Assembly: GCF_965184065.1 (NCBI RefSeq)
Contig: NZ_OZ239098.1
DNA from: Methylopumilus sp026399645
GTDB taxonomy: Bacteria; Pseudomonadota; Gammaproteobacteria; Burkholderiales; Methylophilaceae
Reading direction: 5' to 3' (one strand)
DNA length: 64,000 nucleotides
Position 1 is the stretch's first letter; every line of letters begins with the position of its first letter. This document shows positions 26,344 to 35,666 of the stretch, piece by piece. Below the pieces are notes generated by a model. It was not told where the DNA came from. It was given only the letters and a program-made list of their open reading frames with translations, and searched no databases. The translations under genes were made by a program, and so were the position numbers.

Positions 26344-27513
26344 CTACTTTAAAAAAATACTCAATAGGTCATTTAAGAATCGCTGACCTAAAAGCGTTGG
26401 TTTAATCATTTTATGATCCATGGTAATCAGTTTTTTATCTATCGCAGCTTTGAGTTCTTTATCGATAGCTGAAATATTTAAACCCGTTTTATCTTCGAAG
26501 CTTTGAATACTAAACCCATCGATAAGACGTAAGTGGTTCATCATAAATTCAAAAGCCAAATCACTTTCATGAATGATTGTTTCTGATTCAATCATATGTT
26601 GTGTGACTACTTTTTCCATATATTGTTTCGGATTTTTATAGCGACTCTCGCGACTCATCTTGTCATGAAAGGTAAGTTTGCTATGAGCACCTGCGCCTAT
26701 ACCTAGATAATCGCCAAACTGCCAATAATTAAGATTATGTTGGCATTGTGATTTAGGTTTTGCAAAAGCAGAGGTTTCGTAATGCTGGTAGCCATGCTGG
26801 CTTAAAATACCTTCAATAGTTTCTTGCATTTCTGCACTCTCATCATCGAGCGGTAATTTGGGTGGGTGTTTAAAAAAGAATGTATTAGGCTCAATCGTTA
26901 AATGATAAAAAGATAGGTGCTGTGTATAAAAAGATATCGCAGTTTTAGCATCGTCTATCGCTTCATCCAATGTTTGGTGAGGTAATGCATACATTAAATC
27001 TAAATTCACTTCATCAAAAAAACGCATGGCAATTTCAATGCCTTTTTTGGCTTCACTGCTATCGTGGATACGACCTAATGCTTTGAGATGGACATCATTA
27101 AATGATTGAATACCTAAAGATACTCTTGTGACGCCAGCTTCTTTATAGCTTTCAAAATGATTGCTATCAATCGCGCCTGGATTAGCTTCAAGTGTAATTT
27201 CGGCATCATACAAAATAGGCGTCAGCGCACGAACCTGACTTAAAATTTTCTGAATAGCTTTTCCACTAAAAAGACTGGGTGTACCACCCCCAAAAAAAAT
27301 GGAATGAATTTTTCTACCCCAAATTTTAGGTAATGAATATTCAAGATCCTTGATAAGTGCATCCACATACATGGATTCTAAATCAGTAAAGTTTTGAGAT
27401 TCTTTATGTTCGTGTGAATTAAAATCACAATAGGGACATTTTTTGACACACCAAGGGATGTGAATGTAAAGCGAGAGTGGGGGTGGCATGGCGAGTCTTG
27501 ATGTTTGACTCAT
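26344..27513 (-). CDS. hemW: HemW, heme chaperone-like radical SAM protein
   Basis: 389 residues. Radical SAM enzyme fold related to HemN but carrying only the HemW-type cluster motif CX3CX2C (IHIPWCVKKCPYCDFNSH near residue 17). Family segments: SIFFGGGTPSLFSG, VSLGIQSFNDVHLKALGRIH, LDLMYALPHQTL, and a C-terminal winged-helix HemN_C region. HemW is thought to deliver heme to respiratory enzymes rather than oxidise coproporphyrinogen. The rph-rdgB-hemW order is common in beta/gammaproteobacteria and supports the call. Confidence 0.93.
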   Translation of the reverse strand: MSQTSRLAMPPPLSLYIHIPWCVKKCPYCDFNSHEHKESQNFTDLESMYVDALIKDLEYSLPKIWGRKIHSIFFGGGTPSLFSGKAIQKILSQVRALTPILYDAEITLEANPGAIDSNHFESYKEAGVTRVSLGIQSFNDVHLKALGRIHDSSEAKKGIEIAMRFFDEVNLDLMYALPHQTLDEAIDDAKTAISFYTQHLSFYHLTIEPNTFFFKHPPKLPLDDESAEMQETIEGILSQHGYQHYETSAFAKPKSQCQHNLNYWQFGDYLGIGAGAHSKLTFHDKMSRESRYKNPKQYMEKVVTQHMIESETIIHESDLAFEFMMNHLRLIDGFSIQSFEDKTGLNISAIDKELKAAIDKKLITMDHKMIKPTLLGQRFLNDLLSIFLK

Positions 27514-27520
27514 AGAAGAC

Positions 27521-27748
27521 TTATTTATTTTTTAAGTATGGATTAATAAGATCATCAACCATTTGATGAAGTGCTTCCTTCATCTGCTTTTCAGATACTT
27601 CCATTAAAAGGCCATCTTCAATGGCATCTTGAGAAAGCTGCTTTAATTCATCAAAGTTTTCTTTCATGACCTTAATTTTTTCTGTACACGACACTAATGA
27701 TTTATCGTCACGAATCCAAGCAGGCCATTTATTTTTTGATTTATCCAT
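27521..27748 (-). CDS. Conserved hypothetical small protein between rdgB and hemW
   Basis: 75 residues, soluble, charged and largely helical (KIKVMKENFDELKQLSQDAIEDGLLMEVSEKQMKEALHQMVDD region). ATG start overlaps the 3' end of rdgB by 8 bp and the gene lies 7 bp before hemW, so it is coupled within the rph-rdgB-hemW operon. No domain recognised. The N-terminal KWPAWIRDDKSL segment with two Trp is the most distinctive part. Confidence 0.7.
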   Translation of the reverse strand: MDKSKNKWPAWIRDDKSLVSCTEKIKVMKENFDELKQLSQDAIEDGLLMEVSEKQMKEALHQMVDDLINPYLKNK

Positions 27749-28337
27749 ATATCTGATTCAATTTTAATTTAAGTTTATGTAACGCTTGTCCACGATGACT
27801 AATTCGATTTTTAATTTCTGATGGTAATTCTGCCACAGCTTTTTCAGTCATATGATCTAAAAATAACGGGTCATAACCAAACCCTCCAGAACCTCTAGGT
27901 GATTTTAAAATCTCTCCATGCCAGATACCTTCGGCAATAATAGGTTCAGGATCAAATTCATGTTTTACAAATACAATGACACAAGTGTAATGCGCTTTTC
28001 GATTCGATTCATTTTCTAAACTTTTCAAAAGTTTTTCATTGTTTTTTTGATCCGATGAAGGCTGTCCTGCAAATCGGGCAGATAAAACGCCAGGTTTTCC
28101 TCCGAGCGCATTCACGCATATCCCTGAATCATCTGCGATTGCAGGTAGTTTTGATAAACGACTTGCATGCCTTGCTTTAATCAGAGCATTCTCAAGGAAG
28201 GTATGGAAAGGCTCCTCAGCGGCTTCAATTTTAAAATGCGATTGAGGAAATATCTCAAGATTCATATCGTCTAAGATCGATTGAATTTCGGTGAGTTTTT
28301 TGACATTGCTTGTTGCAATGACGATTTGGTTTTTCAT
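27741..28337 (-). CDS. rdgB: dITP/XTP pyrophosphatase RdgB
   Basis: House-cleaning nucleotidase that hydrolyses dITP, ITP and XTP to monophosphates. 198 residues, normal for the Ham1 family. Signature segments: IVIATSNVKKLTEIQSIL, IADDSGICVNALGGKPGVLSARFAG with the Mg2+-binding acidic residues, GSGGFGYDPLFLD, and ISHRGQALHKLK. It begins 4 bp after rph. Confidence 0.96.
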   Translation of the reverse strand: MKNQIVIATSNVKKLTEIQSILDDMNLEIFPQSHFKIEAAEEPFHTFLENALIKARHASRLSKLPAIADDSGICVNALGGKPGVLSARFAGQPSSDQKNNEKLLKSLENESNRKAHYTCVIVFVKHEFDPEPIIAEGIWHGEILKSPRGSGGFGYDPLFLDHMTEKAVAELPSEIKNRISHRGQALHKLKLKLNQIYG

Positions 28338-28341
28338 GAAA

Positions 28342-29055
28342 TTACTTTAAAACGTTTTTTTGTAATTGAATGAGTTCTTTAATGCCTTGCGCTGCAAGTT
28401 CAGACATCTGATCCATCATTTCTCGCGAAAAAGGTGCCCCTTCTGCGGTACCTTGAATTTCCACAAACCCCCCTGAGCCTGTCATGACAATATTCATGTC
28501 TGTGTCACAACTTGAATCTTCACTGTAATCCAAATCTAATAGTGGGTTTCCTTCGTGAAGCCCTACCGAAATGGCTGCTACATAATCAATGAGCGGCGAT
28601 TCTGAAATCAGTTTTTTATCCATTAAATGTTTAATGGCATCGTGCACTGCGACATAAGCACCCGTAATACTGGCTGTGCGTGTGCCGCCATCGGCTTGAA
28701 TGACGTCGCAATCAATTTGAATAGTGCGTTCGCCCAGTTTTTTTAAATCAATAATCGCGCGTAAGCTCCGTCCAATAAGACGTTGTATTTCTTGAGTCCG
28801 ACCGGATTGTTTTCCGCGAGCTGCTTCTCTATCCATTCTCGATCCTGTCGATCTTGGGAGCATGCCATATTCAGCTGTAATCCAACCTTGACTTTGGCCT
28901 TTTAAAAAAGAAGGTACTTTTTCATCAATACTTGCGGTGCAAAGCACATGTGTGTCACCGAATTTAATCAAGACGGAGCCTTCTGCATGTTTTGTGTAAT
29001 GCCTAATAATTTCAACCGGTCTTAATTGGTTGTGAGCGCGTTGATTTAATCTCAT
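28342..29055 (-). CDS. rph: Ribonuclease PH
   Basis: Phosphorolytic 3'-5' exoribonuclease that trims tRNA 3' ends. 237 residues (E. coli 238). Segments RLNQRAHNQLRPVEIIRHYTKHAEGSVLIKFGDT, GWITAEYGMLPRSTGSRMDREAARGKQSGRTQEIQRLIGRSLRA and QADGGTRTASITGAYVA with the phosphate-binding arginines are intact, so unlike E. coli K-12 it is not frameshifted. First gene of the minus-strand rph-rdgB-hemW operon, divergent from yicC. Confidence 0.97.
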   Translation of the reverse strand: MRLNQRAHNQLRPVEIIRHYTKHAEGSVLIKFGDTHVLCTASIDEKVPSFLKGQSQGWITAEYGMLPRSTGSRMDREAARGKQSGRTQEIQRLIGRSLRAIIDLKKLGERTIQIDCDVIQADGGTRTASITGAYVAVHDAIKHLMDKKLISESPLIDYVAAISVGLHEGNPLLDLDYSEDSSCDTDMNIVMTGSGGFVEIQGTAEGAPFSREMMDQMSELAAQGIKELIQLQKNVLK

Positions 29056-29188
29056 AGTCTTCTTCCTCGGTAGAAGTCGTCATTATAAGCTAGCTTTAAT
29101 TGATTGATATCTTGTCATTTAAAGGTTTTAGTCGCAAATGCAACTATAGATTGATAAAATGACATTTAATCATCGAATTGGATACCTT

Positions 29189-30055
29189 ATGGCTTTAAGT
29201 ATGACCGGTTTTTCCTTTAAAGAAGCAGATACTCAGCAAGGTATTTTGCTTCTTGAATTTCGATCTTTAAATAATCGATATCTAGAACTCCAGGTTAAAT
29301 TGGATGAATCATTAAGGTCTTTCGAACCTATGATTCGGAATTTAATATCAGCCGAAATTAAAAGAGGTAAAGTAGATTGCAGAATTTATTTCAAATCTAA
29401 AACACATGCGCTTGATGTTAAAAATGTAGATCCTGCGAAGTTAAAACAACTTGCTAGCTCAGTCGATGAAATTGCAAAACATTTCTCCCATGTGCAACCG
29501 ATTAATCCGCTCGATATCTTAAAAACGAGCGAGATCATGCATGATCAATCAGTAGACATGAATGTGCTTGAACAAGACCTTAAAAAAAATCTCAAAGAAG
29601 CTTTAATGGAGATTCAGTTATCCAAGGCTCGCGAAGGTGAAAAGTTACAAAAGATTTTATTGGATAAATTAAAAGATATTGAAGTGCTCGTAGGCGAAGC
29701 TAAAAAAATCCTACCCGTTTTAATCAAAGATTATCAAACTAAGATTGAAAATAAATTTAAGGAAGCTTTGATTGCCATCGATGATGATCGATTGAAGCAA
29801 GAGTTTCTTATTTTTATTCAGAAGATGGATATTGATGAAGAGCTTAATAGAATTACATCCCATATCGATGAAGTCAGACGTTTACTTAAAACCGATGGCG
29901 CCATTGGTAAAAAACTAGACTTTATGATGCAAGAACTAAATCGTGAGGCGAATACTTTAGGTTCGAAATCCATTTCGCCTAAAACGTCACAAATATCCGT
30001 CGATTTAAAAGTTTTGATTGAGCAAATGCGCGAACAAATTCAGAATATTGAATAA
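29189..30055 (+). CDS. yicC: YicC family endoribonuclease
   Basis: 288 residues from the chosen start. YicC proteins are RNases; E. coli YicC acts on small RNAs. Start chosen at ATG 29189 because family members begin (M)xxSMTGF; an upstream in-frame ATG at 29159 would add ten atypical residues. Seen: SMTGFSFKEADTQQG, EFRSLNNRYLELQVKL, KRGKVDCRIYF and the C-terminal KKLDFMMQELNREANTLGSKS signature of the DUF1732 domain. 19 bp before gmk, as in many proteobacteria. Confidence 0.93.
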   Translation: MALSMTGFSFKEADTQQGILLLEFRSLNNRYLELQVKLDESLRSFEPMIRNLISAEIKRGKVDCRIYFKSKTHALDVKNVDPAKLKQLASSVDEIAKHFSHVQPINPLDILKTSEIMHDQSVDMNVLEQDLKKNLKEALMEIQLSKAREGEKLQKILLDKLKDIEVLVGEAKKILPVLIKDYQTKIENKFKEALIAIDDDRLKQEFLIFIQKMDIDEELNRITSHIDEVRRLLKTDGAIGKKLDFMMQELNREANTLGSKSISPKTSQISVDLKVLIEQMREQIQNIE

Positions 30056-30074
30056 TAACGACTAAAGAATATTT

Positions 30075-30686
30075 ATGAGCCAAGCCCACTTATTTATTAT
30101 TGCAGCAGCTTCCGGTGCCGGCAAGACGACCCTTGTAAAAGCTCTATTAAATAAAGACAGAGATCTTCAAGCTTCTGTATCTCACACAACCCGCAAACCC
30201 CGTCCAGGTGAAGTCGATGGTGTGGATTATCATTTTGTTGATGAAGTGACTTTTTTAGATCTAAAGAAGAAAGGTGAATTTTTAGAATCCGCCGAATGCC
30301 ATGGTGCTATGTATGGTACAAGTAAAAAATCAGTGCAGTTTATTCTCGATCAAAAGAAAGACGTCATTCTAGAAATCGACTGGCAAGGCGCTCAGGCTCT
30401 CAAAGCCCAATTTAAGGAGGCTGTTTCAATCTTTGTATTGCCACCTTCTGTTGAAACGCTGGCTGAAAGATTAAACAACCGCGGACATGACAGTGAAGAG
30501 ACGATTGCAATGAGACTTGCGGCTGCGCGAGAAGAGATGAGCCATGTAGATGAGTTCGATTATGTTACAATCAATGATGACTTTGAAGTAGCGCTCCACG
30601 ATCTTATGGCCATTATTCGATCCACTCGATTGATGTGTCATATTCAGCTTACACGACATAGCCACTTAATTAAAAACTTGACTTGA
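30075..30686 (+). CDS. gmk: Guanylate kinase
   Basis: Phosphorylates GMP to GDP with ATP. 203 residues, family length. P-loop AAASGAGKTTLVKAL near residue 11, the GMP-binding block VSHTTRKPRPGEVDGVDYHFV, and EIDWQGAQALK are all present. Lies in the yicC-gmk-rpoZ-spoT series, which joins guanine-nucleotide supply with (p)ppGpp metabolism. Confidence 0.98.
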   Translation: MSQAHLFIIAAASGAGKTTLVKALLNKDRDLQASVSHTTRKPRPGEVDGVDYHFVDEVTFLDLKKKGEFLESAECHGAMYGTSKKSVQFILDQKKDVILEIDWQGAQALKAQFKEAVSIFVLPPSVETLAERLNNRGHDSEETIAMRLAAAREEMSHVDEFDYVTINDDFEVALHDLMAIIRSTRLMCHIQLTRHSHLIKNLT

Positions 30687-30702
30687 AATTTGGAGAAATA
30701 AC

Positions 30703-30918
30703 ATGGCACGAATTACAGTAGATGATTGTTTAGAGATGATTCCTAATCGCTTTAAACTTACTTTAGCTGCCGCTTACCGCGCAAGACAATTAGCCAATGG
30801 TGCCGAGCCATTAGTGAGCACGCATGGCTTAAAAGACAAGCCTACGGTATTAGCATTAAGAGAAATCGCAGCAGGTAAAGTCAGTCTTGATATCTTAAAT
30901 AGAAAAACAACATACTAA
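30703..30918 (+). CDS. rpoZ: RNA polymerase subunit omega
   Basis: 71 residues. Small subunit that chaperones beta-prime and forms part of a ppGpp site. The start MARITVDDCLEMIPNRFKLTLAAAYRARQLANGAEP is nearly canonical. GGAGAAATAAC ribosome-binding site precedes ATG. Between gmk and spoT, the usual arrangement. Confidence 0.98.
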   Translation: MARITVDDCLEMIPNRFKLTLAAAYRARQLANGAEPLVSTHGLKDKPTVLALREIAAGKVSLDILNRKTTY

Positions 30919-30961
30919 ATTCTTAAAGCAGGGCTTAAAGCCCTCTCAAGAGAACAAGACC

Positions 30962-33163
30962 ATGGCTAGTACCGCTCATTTTAATAAAGCGGATGCTCAA
31001 AAAACACCGCCACTTCCGTTACTGCCCGTCGATAACGAAGCATCTGAACTCACAATCCTTCTTAAAGCTTATTTAAAAACGAAAGACATCCAGAAGATAT
31101 GGGATGCCTATCGATTTAGCGAAGAAGCACATCATGGCCAATCGAGAAGAAGCGGTGAGCCTTATATTGTCCACCCTGTTGCTGTGGCATGTACTTTAGC
31201 TAAACTTCATCTTGATGCCCCTACGATTCTTGCGGCTCTTCTTCATGATGTTGTTGAAGATACGACCATTACCAATAAAGAAATTGAAAAGAAATTTGGC
31301 AAACAAGTCTCCGTTCTAGTCGACGGTTTATCCAAACTCGATAAAATTGAATTTCAAGATGCGACAGAAGCCCAAGCCGAAAATTTTAGAAAAATGTTAT
31401 TGGCAATGTCAAATGATGTCCGTGTCATTTTAGTCAAGTTAGCTGATCGTCTTCATAATATGCAAACGTTAGATGTTTTAAGACCTGAAAAACAAAAACG
31501 TATCGCGCAAGAAACTCACGATATTTATGCGCCTATTGCAAATCGATTAGGTTTAAATAGCATTTATCAAGAGCTTGAAGATTTAAGTTTTAAACACCTC
31601 TACCCCATGCGCTATCGCGCGATTCAAAAAGCCATGAAAGCTTCTCGAGGTAATCGTCGTGAAGTCGTTGAGAAAATAACAGCAGCGATCCATCAAAAAT
31701 TAACTGAAATGAAAATGGATACTGAGGTTTCGGGGCGAGAGAAGAATACTTATAGCATTTATAAAAAGATGAGCGAAAAAAGCATGTCTTTTGCACAAAT
31801 CAATGACATTTATGCCTTTAGGATTATTGTGAAAGAAGCGAATGATGCCTATTCTGCTTTAGGTGCATTGCATAGCTTATATAAACCTCTTCCAGGCAAA
31901 TTTAAAGATTACATTGCCATTCCAAAAGCGAATGGCTATCAATCGCTACATACAAGTTTATTTGGACCTTTCGGCACACCCATTGAAGTGCAAATTCGCA
32001 GTAAAAAAATGCACAAACTGGCAGAAGCAGGTGTTGCAGCGCATTGGCTTTATAAAACCAAAGACGCACACTTGACTGAACTTCAACAACAAACACATCA
32101 ATGGTTAAAACGTCTTTTAGAAATTCAATCAGATAGTGCCGATTCGCTGGAATTCTTAGAGCATTTAAAAGTCGATCTTTTCCCTGACGAGGTTTATGTA
32201 TTCACTCCTAAAGGAAAAATACTAGCATTACCAAAAGGTTCAACGGCTGTTGACTTTGCATACGCGGTTCATAGTGATGTGGGTAATTGTTGTGTAGCTG
32301 CAAAATACAATCAAGAGCTCGTCCCTCTTCGTGCCGAAGTCAACAATGGTGATCACATAGAAATTATTACAGCCCCCTTAGCTAAGCCTAATCCTGCATG
32401 GCTGAATTTTGTGATTACAGGAAAAGCAAGATCACATATTAGACAATATTTAAAATCGATTGAATCAGAAGAGTCTTCAAGACTTGGCGAAGGCATGCTT
32501 AATCAAGCACTCAAGGCACTTCATATCAGCCCTTCATCGGTCAAAGAATCTCATTGGAAAAAATTAATCAGTGATTATGGCGTTAAAACCAAAGAAGAGA
32601 TTTTGGCTGAAATTGGTTTGGGAAAACGTATGAACGTGATGGTGGCTCATCAATTGATAAGTTTTATGGATGGTGTGAGTCATGTTAAGGGCAAGCATAA
32701 GCAATTAGATGTCATTACCATTAAAGGCTCTGAAAGCATGGCGATTCAATTGGCAACATGCTGTCATCCAATTCCAGGCGATCCTATTTTAGGATTTATT
32801 AACAAAGATAAAGGACTTGTTGTTCACACTCATGATTGCTTAGCGATTCGTAAATTTAAACTTGATCCTGATAAATGGCTTGATGTTGAATGGGACCCTA
32901 GTCCGGATCGATTATTCAAAGTCAATTTACAAATTATGGTATTAAATGGGCGCGGAATGCTTGCTAAAATTTCATCTGTGATTACAGAATCAGATTCAAA
33001 TATCGATAATGTGAATGTCGAAGAATCCGATGGTGGACATTTTGTAAATGTGAACTTTATTATACAAGTACATAACCGTATTCATTTGGCAGATCTCATG
33101 CGAAACTTAAGAAAAATTAGTGATATTGCTAGAATTAGCCGCGTCAAGATGAAAACCTTTTAA
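30962..33163 (+). CDS. spoT: Bifunctional (p)ppGpp synthetase/hydrolase (SpoT/RSH)
   Basis: 733 residues with the long RSH layout: HD hydrolase domain with ALLHDVVEDTTI (intact metal site, so hydrolase-competent) near residue 95, synthetase domain with NTYSIYKKM and GYQSLHTSLFGPFGTPIEVQIRSKKMH, TGS domain (DEVYVFTPKGKILALPKGSTAVDFAYAVH), a CCHPIPGD zinc-finger-like region near residue 605, and a C-terminal ACT domain. An intact HD site together with its place after rpoZ supports SpoT rather than RelA. Confidence 0.96.
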   Translation: MASTAHFNKADAQKTPPLPLLPVDNEASELTILLKAYLKTKDIQKIWDAYRFSEEAHHGQSRRSGEPYIVHPVAVACTLAKLHLDAPTILAALLHDVVEDTTITNKEIEKKFGKQVSVLVDGLSKLDKIEFQDATEAQAENFRKMLLAMSNDVRVILVKLADRLHNMQTLDVLRPEKQKRIAQETHDIYAPIANRLGLNSIYQELEDLSFKHLYPMRYRAIQKAMKASRGNRREVVEKITAAIHQKLTEMKMDTEVSGREKNTYSIYKKMSEKSMSFAQINDIYAFRIIVKEANDAYSALGALHSLYKPLPGKFKDYIAIPKANGYQSLHTSLFGPFGTPIEVQIRSKKMHKLAEAGVAAHWLYKTKDAHLTELQQQTHQWLKRLLEIQSDSADSLEFLEHLKVDLFPDEVYVFTPKGKILALPKGSTAVDFAYAVHSDVGNCCVAAKYNQELVPLRAEVNNGDHIEIITAPLAKPNPAWLNFVITGKARSHIRQYLKSIESEESSRLGEGMLNQALKALHISPSSVKESHWKKLISDYGVKTKEEILAEIGLGKRMNVMVAHQLISFMDGVSHVKGKHKQLDVITIKGSESMAIQLATCCHPIPGDPILGFINKDKGLVVHTHDCLAIRKFKLDPDKWLDVEWDPSPDRLFKVNLQIMVLNGRGMLAKISSVITESDSNIDNVNVEESDGGHFVNVNFIIQVHNRIHLADLMRNLRKISDIARISRVKMKTF

Positions 33164-33194
33164 GCACCTTAATAAAAAAAGAAAGACTTAAGCA

Positions 33195-33572
33195 ATGATA
33201 AAAGAAATTATTCAAACTAAACATGCCCCAGAAGCGATTGGTACCTATTCTCAAGCGGTCAAAGTAGGCAATACTATTTACTTATCAGGGCAAATTGCAC
33301 TCGATCCTGAATCTATGCAGTTAGTTGAGGGCATTGAGGCACAAATTCATCAGGTATTTAAGAATTTAAAATCAGTCGTTGAAGCTTCTGGCGCTCAATT
33401 AAGTGATATCGTGAAAATTAATATCTTTTTAACAGATTTGTCGCATTTTGCTTTGGTCAATACGGTCATGGGCGAATATTTTACAAAGCCTTATCCAGCA
33501 AGAGCTGCGGTAGGCGTTGCATCATTACCCAGAAATGCACTTATTGAAGCTGATGGTGTTGTTGTTATTTAA
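33195..33572 (+). CDS. ridA: RidA family reactive-intermediate deaminase
   Basis: 125 residues. RidA proteins hydrolyse reactive enamine/imine products of PLP enzymes. Characteristic segments: APEAIGTYSQAVKVGNTIYLSGQIALDPE, the conserved NIFLTDLSHFALVNTVMGEYF, and RAAVGVASLPRNALIEADGVVV with the substrate-binding Arg and the near-terminal catalytic-site Glu. It lies 31 bp after spoT, a position frequently seen in beta- and gammaproteobacteria. Confidence 0.96.
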   Translation: MIKEIIQTKHAPEAIGTYSQAVKVGNTIYLSGQIALDPESMQLVEGIEAQIHQVFKNLKSVVEASGAQLSDIVKINIFLTDLSHFALVNTVMGEYFTKPYPARAAVGVASLPRNALIEADGVVVI

Positions 33573-33600
33573 ACTATTTCTATTTTAAGAGTATTTCAAT

Positions 33601-35664
33601 CTGACTTCTCTAGCTGAGCTTAAGCTCTTTACCCCTTCAGTATTAAATAAGCTCAAAAAGTTGGGCCTTGAAGATGTCTTTAGTTTAGTCATGCATCTTC
33701 CTATTCGTTATATTGACGAAACGATTGTCATACCTATTCGTGATATTCAAATGGGCGTGCTATCTCAAATAGAAGCAGAAGTTGTTAGAGCTGAAATTGT
33801 TTATAAACCTAAAAAAATGCTTATCGTACAAGTCAAAGATGCATCTAGTAGTTTACAGCTTCGATTTTTACATTTTTATCCAAGTCAAATGAAGATGTTT
33901 GAGGCCGGCTCTCGTATTCGTGTTTTAGGAGAAGCGCGCCATAATTTATTTGCCTTCGAGATGATTCATCCCCAATGCAAACCAATAAAAGAAGGTGATG
34001 TATTGCCAGAAGCATTAACACCAATTTATTCATTGGTTGCAGGCGTGGGACAAAAAACAGTTAAAGATGCGATTCACAAATTGTTTACTCACTTTGACTT
34101 AAAAAATTATTTAAAAGATTCATTTTTACCAACGATTTATGAGAAATTGCGCTTACCAAATCTTTATGAAAGTTTAAAAAGCATTCACCACCCAAAAGAT
34201 TTTAAAGAAGTTACAAGCCATGAGACTTTCACAAGCAAAGCTTATCAAAGAATTATCTTTGATGAATTTTTAGCGCAACAATTATCTTTAAGATCTAATT
34301 ATTTGATAAGACGAGCACTTTCAGCTATGCCATTAAAAGCTAAAAATAAACTCACAACTATTTTTATGGATAAGCTTGAATTTGAGTTAACCGAAGCTCA
34401 AAAAAAAGTCGTTCAAGAAATTAAAAATGATCTTGAAAAAAATTATCCGATGCAAAGACTTTTACAGGGTGATGTAGGCAGCGGTAAAACAGTTGTGGCA
34501 ACCATTGCTGCTCTGCAAGTTATTGAGAATGGAAGTCAGGTGGCTTTTATGGCGCCTACTGAAATTTTAGCGGAACAACACTATCGAAAATTGACCGGGT
34601 GGTTAAGCCCTTTAAATATAAAAGTCGCATGGCTAACAGGCAGTCAGTCCAAAAAAGACCGCGAGATTTCTTTAAATATGACAGAATCCGGAGAAGCAAA
34701 TATTGTAGTCGGCACACATGCACTTTTTCAAGAACACGTCATCTTTAATAAATTAGGCTTAAGTATTATTGATGAACAACATCGATTTGGTGTTGAGCAA
34801 AGACTAGCCTTACGAAAAAAAGGTCAATTAGACAAAGCAATTGAACCTCACCAATTGATGATGAGTGCCACACCTATTCCAAGAACACTTTCTATGAGTT
34901 ATTTTGCAGATCTTGATGTGTCTATTATTGATGAATTGCCTAAAGGTCGTGAAGCGATTGTAACAAAACTTTTTTCAGAAGATCGACGCAATAAAATTTT
35001 AAAGAGAGTGCATGAGGTATGTCATCAAGGTGCTCAAGTTTACTGGGTATGTCCTTTGATTGAAGAAAGTGAAGCATTGCAACTTCAAACCGCAGAAGAA
35101 ACGTATTTAAATATGCAGTGTCATTTTAAAGATTTAAAAGTAGGCTTAGTCCATGGGCGCATGAAATCATCAGAAAAACAAAAAGTCATGTCTGATTTTG
35201 TGAAGGGCGATATTCAATTATTGGTAGCGACTACAGTGATTGAAGTAGGTGTGGATGTGCCCAATGCGACGTTGATGGTCATTGAAAATGCAGAGCGCAT
35301 GGGGCTTTCACAATTACATCAGCTTCGAGGCCGCGTAGGACGAGGCTCACTAAAAAGCACATGTATATTATTGTTTCAGAAAAAATTATCAGAGCTTGCA
35401 AGACAAAGACTCAAAGTGATTTTTGAAAATACGGATGGTTTTATCATTGCACAAGAAGATTTAAATATACGAGGCCCTGGAGAGTTTCTAGGGATTCGAC
35501 AGAGTGGAGCACCAATGTTACGCATTGCCAACCTCAATCGTGATTTTAAATTACTAGAAGAAGCTAAAACGATAGCAGACCAATTATTAGAGGATTATCC
35601 TGAGGCTTCTCATCTTCACTTAAAGCGCTGGCTAAATCATGCGAATGAAAGAGTTAAAGTATAA
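33601..35664 (+). CDS. recG: ATP-dependent DNA helicase RecG (probable CTG start)
   Basis: Branch-migrating helicase for stalled forks and recombination intermediates. The frame gives 687 residues from CTG 33601, close to E. coli (693). An OB-fold wedge domain is followed by helicase motifs: LLQGDVGSGKTVVATIAAL (Walker A), IIDEQHRFGVEQR (DEQH), MSATPIPRTLSM and LHQLRGRVGRG. The first conventional start is TTG 33661, but homology to the RecG N terminus (LTSLAELKLFTPSVLNKLKK upstream of LGLEDVFSLVMHLPIRY) continues back to 33601. There a CTG follows TAAGAG by about 10 bp. No ATG/GTG/TTG exists upstream before the stop at 33586. Confidence 0.93.
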   Translation: MTSLAELKLFTPSVLNKLKKLGLEDVFSLVMHLPIRYIDETIVIPIRDIQMGVLSQIEAEVVRAEIVYKPKKMLIVQVKDASSSLQLRFLHFYPSQMKMFEAGSRIRVLGEARHNLFAFEMIHPQCKPIKEGDVLPEALTPIYSLVAGVGQKTVKDAIHKLFTHFDLKNYLKDSFLPTIYEKLRLPNLYESLKSIHHPKDFKEVTSHETFTSKAYQRIIFDEFLAQQLSLRSNYLIRRALSAMPLKAKNKLTTIFMDKLEFELTEAQKKVVQEIKNDLEKNYPMQRLLQGDVGSGKTVVATIAALQVIENGSQVAFMAPTEILAEQHYRKLTGWLSPLNIKVAWLTGSQSKKDREISLNMTESGEANIVVGTHALFQEHVIFNKLGLSIIDEQHRFGVEQRLALRKKGQLDKAIEPHQLMMSATPIPRTLSMSYFADLDVSIIDELPKGREAIVTKLFSEDRRNKILKRVHEVCHQGAQVYWVCPLIEESEALQLQTAEETYLNMQCHFKDLKVGLVHGRMKSSEKQKVMSDFVKGDIQLLVATTVIEVGVDVPNATLMVIENAERMGLSQLHQLRGRVGRGSLKSTCILLFQKKLSELARQRLKVIFENTDGFIIAQEDLNIRGPGEFLGIRQSGAPMLRIANLNRDFKLLEEAKTIADQLLEDYPEASHLHLKRWLNHANERVKV

Positions 35665-35666
35665 AC

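Noticed and set aside
32755..32790. Cys/His cluster in SpoT as sign of a separate zinc protein
   Set aside because: CCHPIPGD is a regular part of the C-terminal regulatory half of RSH proteins.
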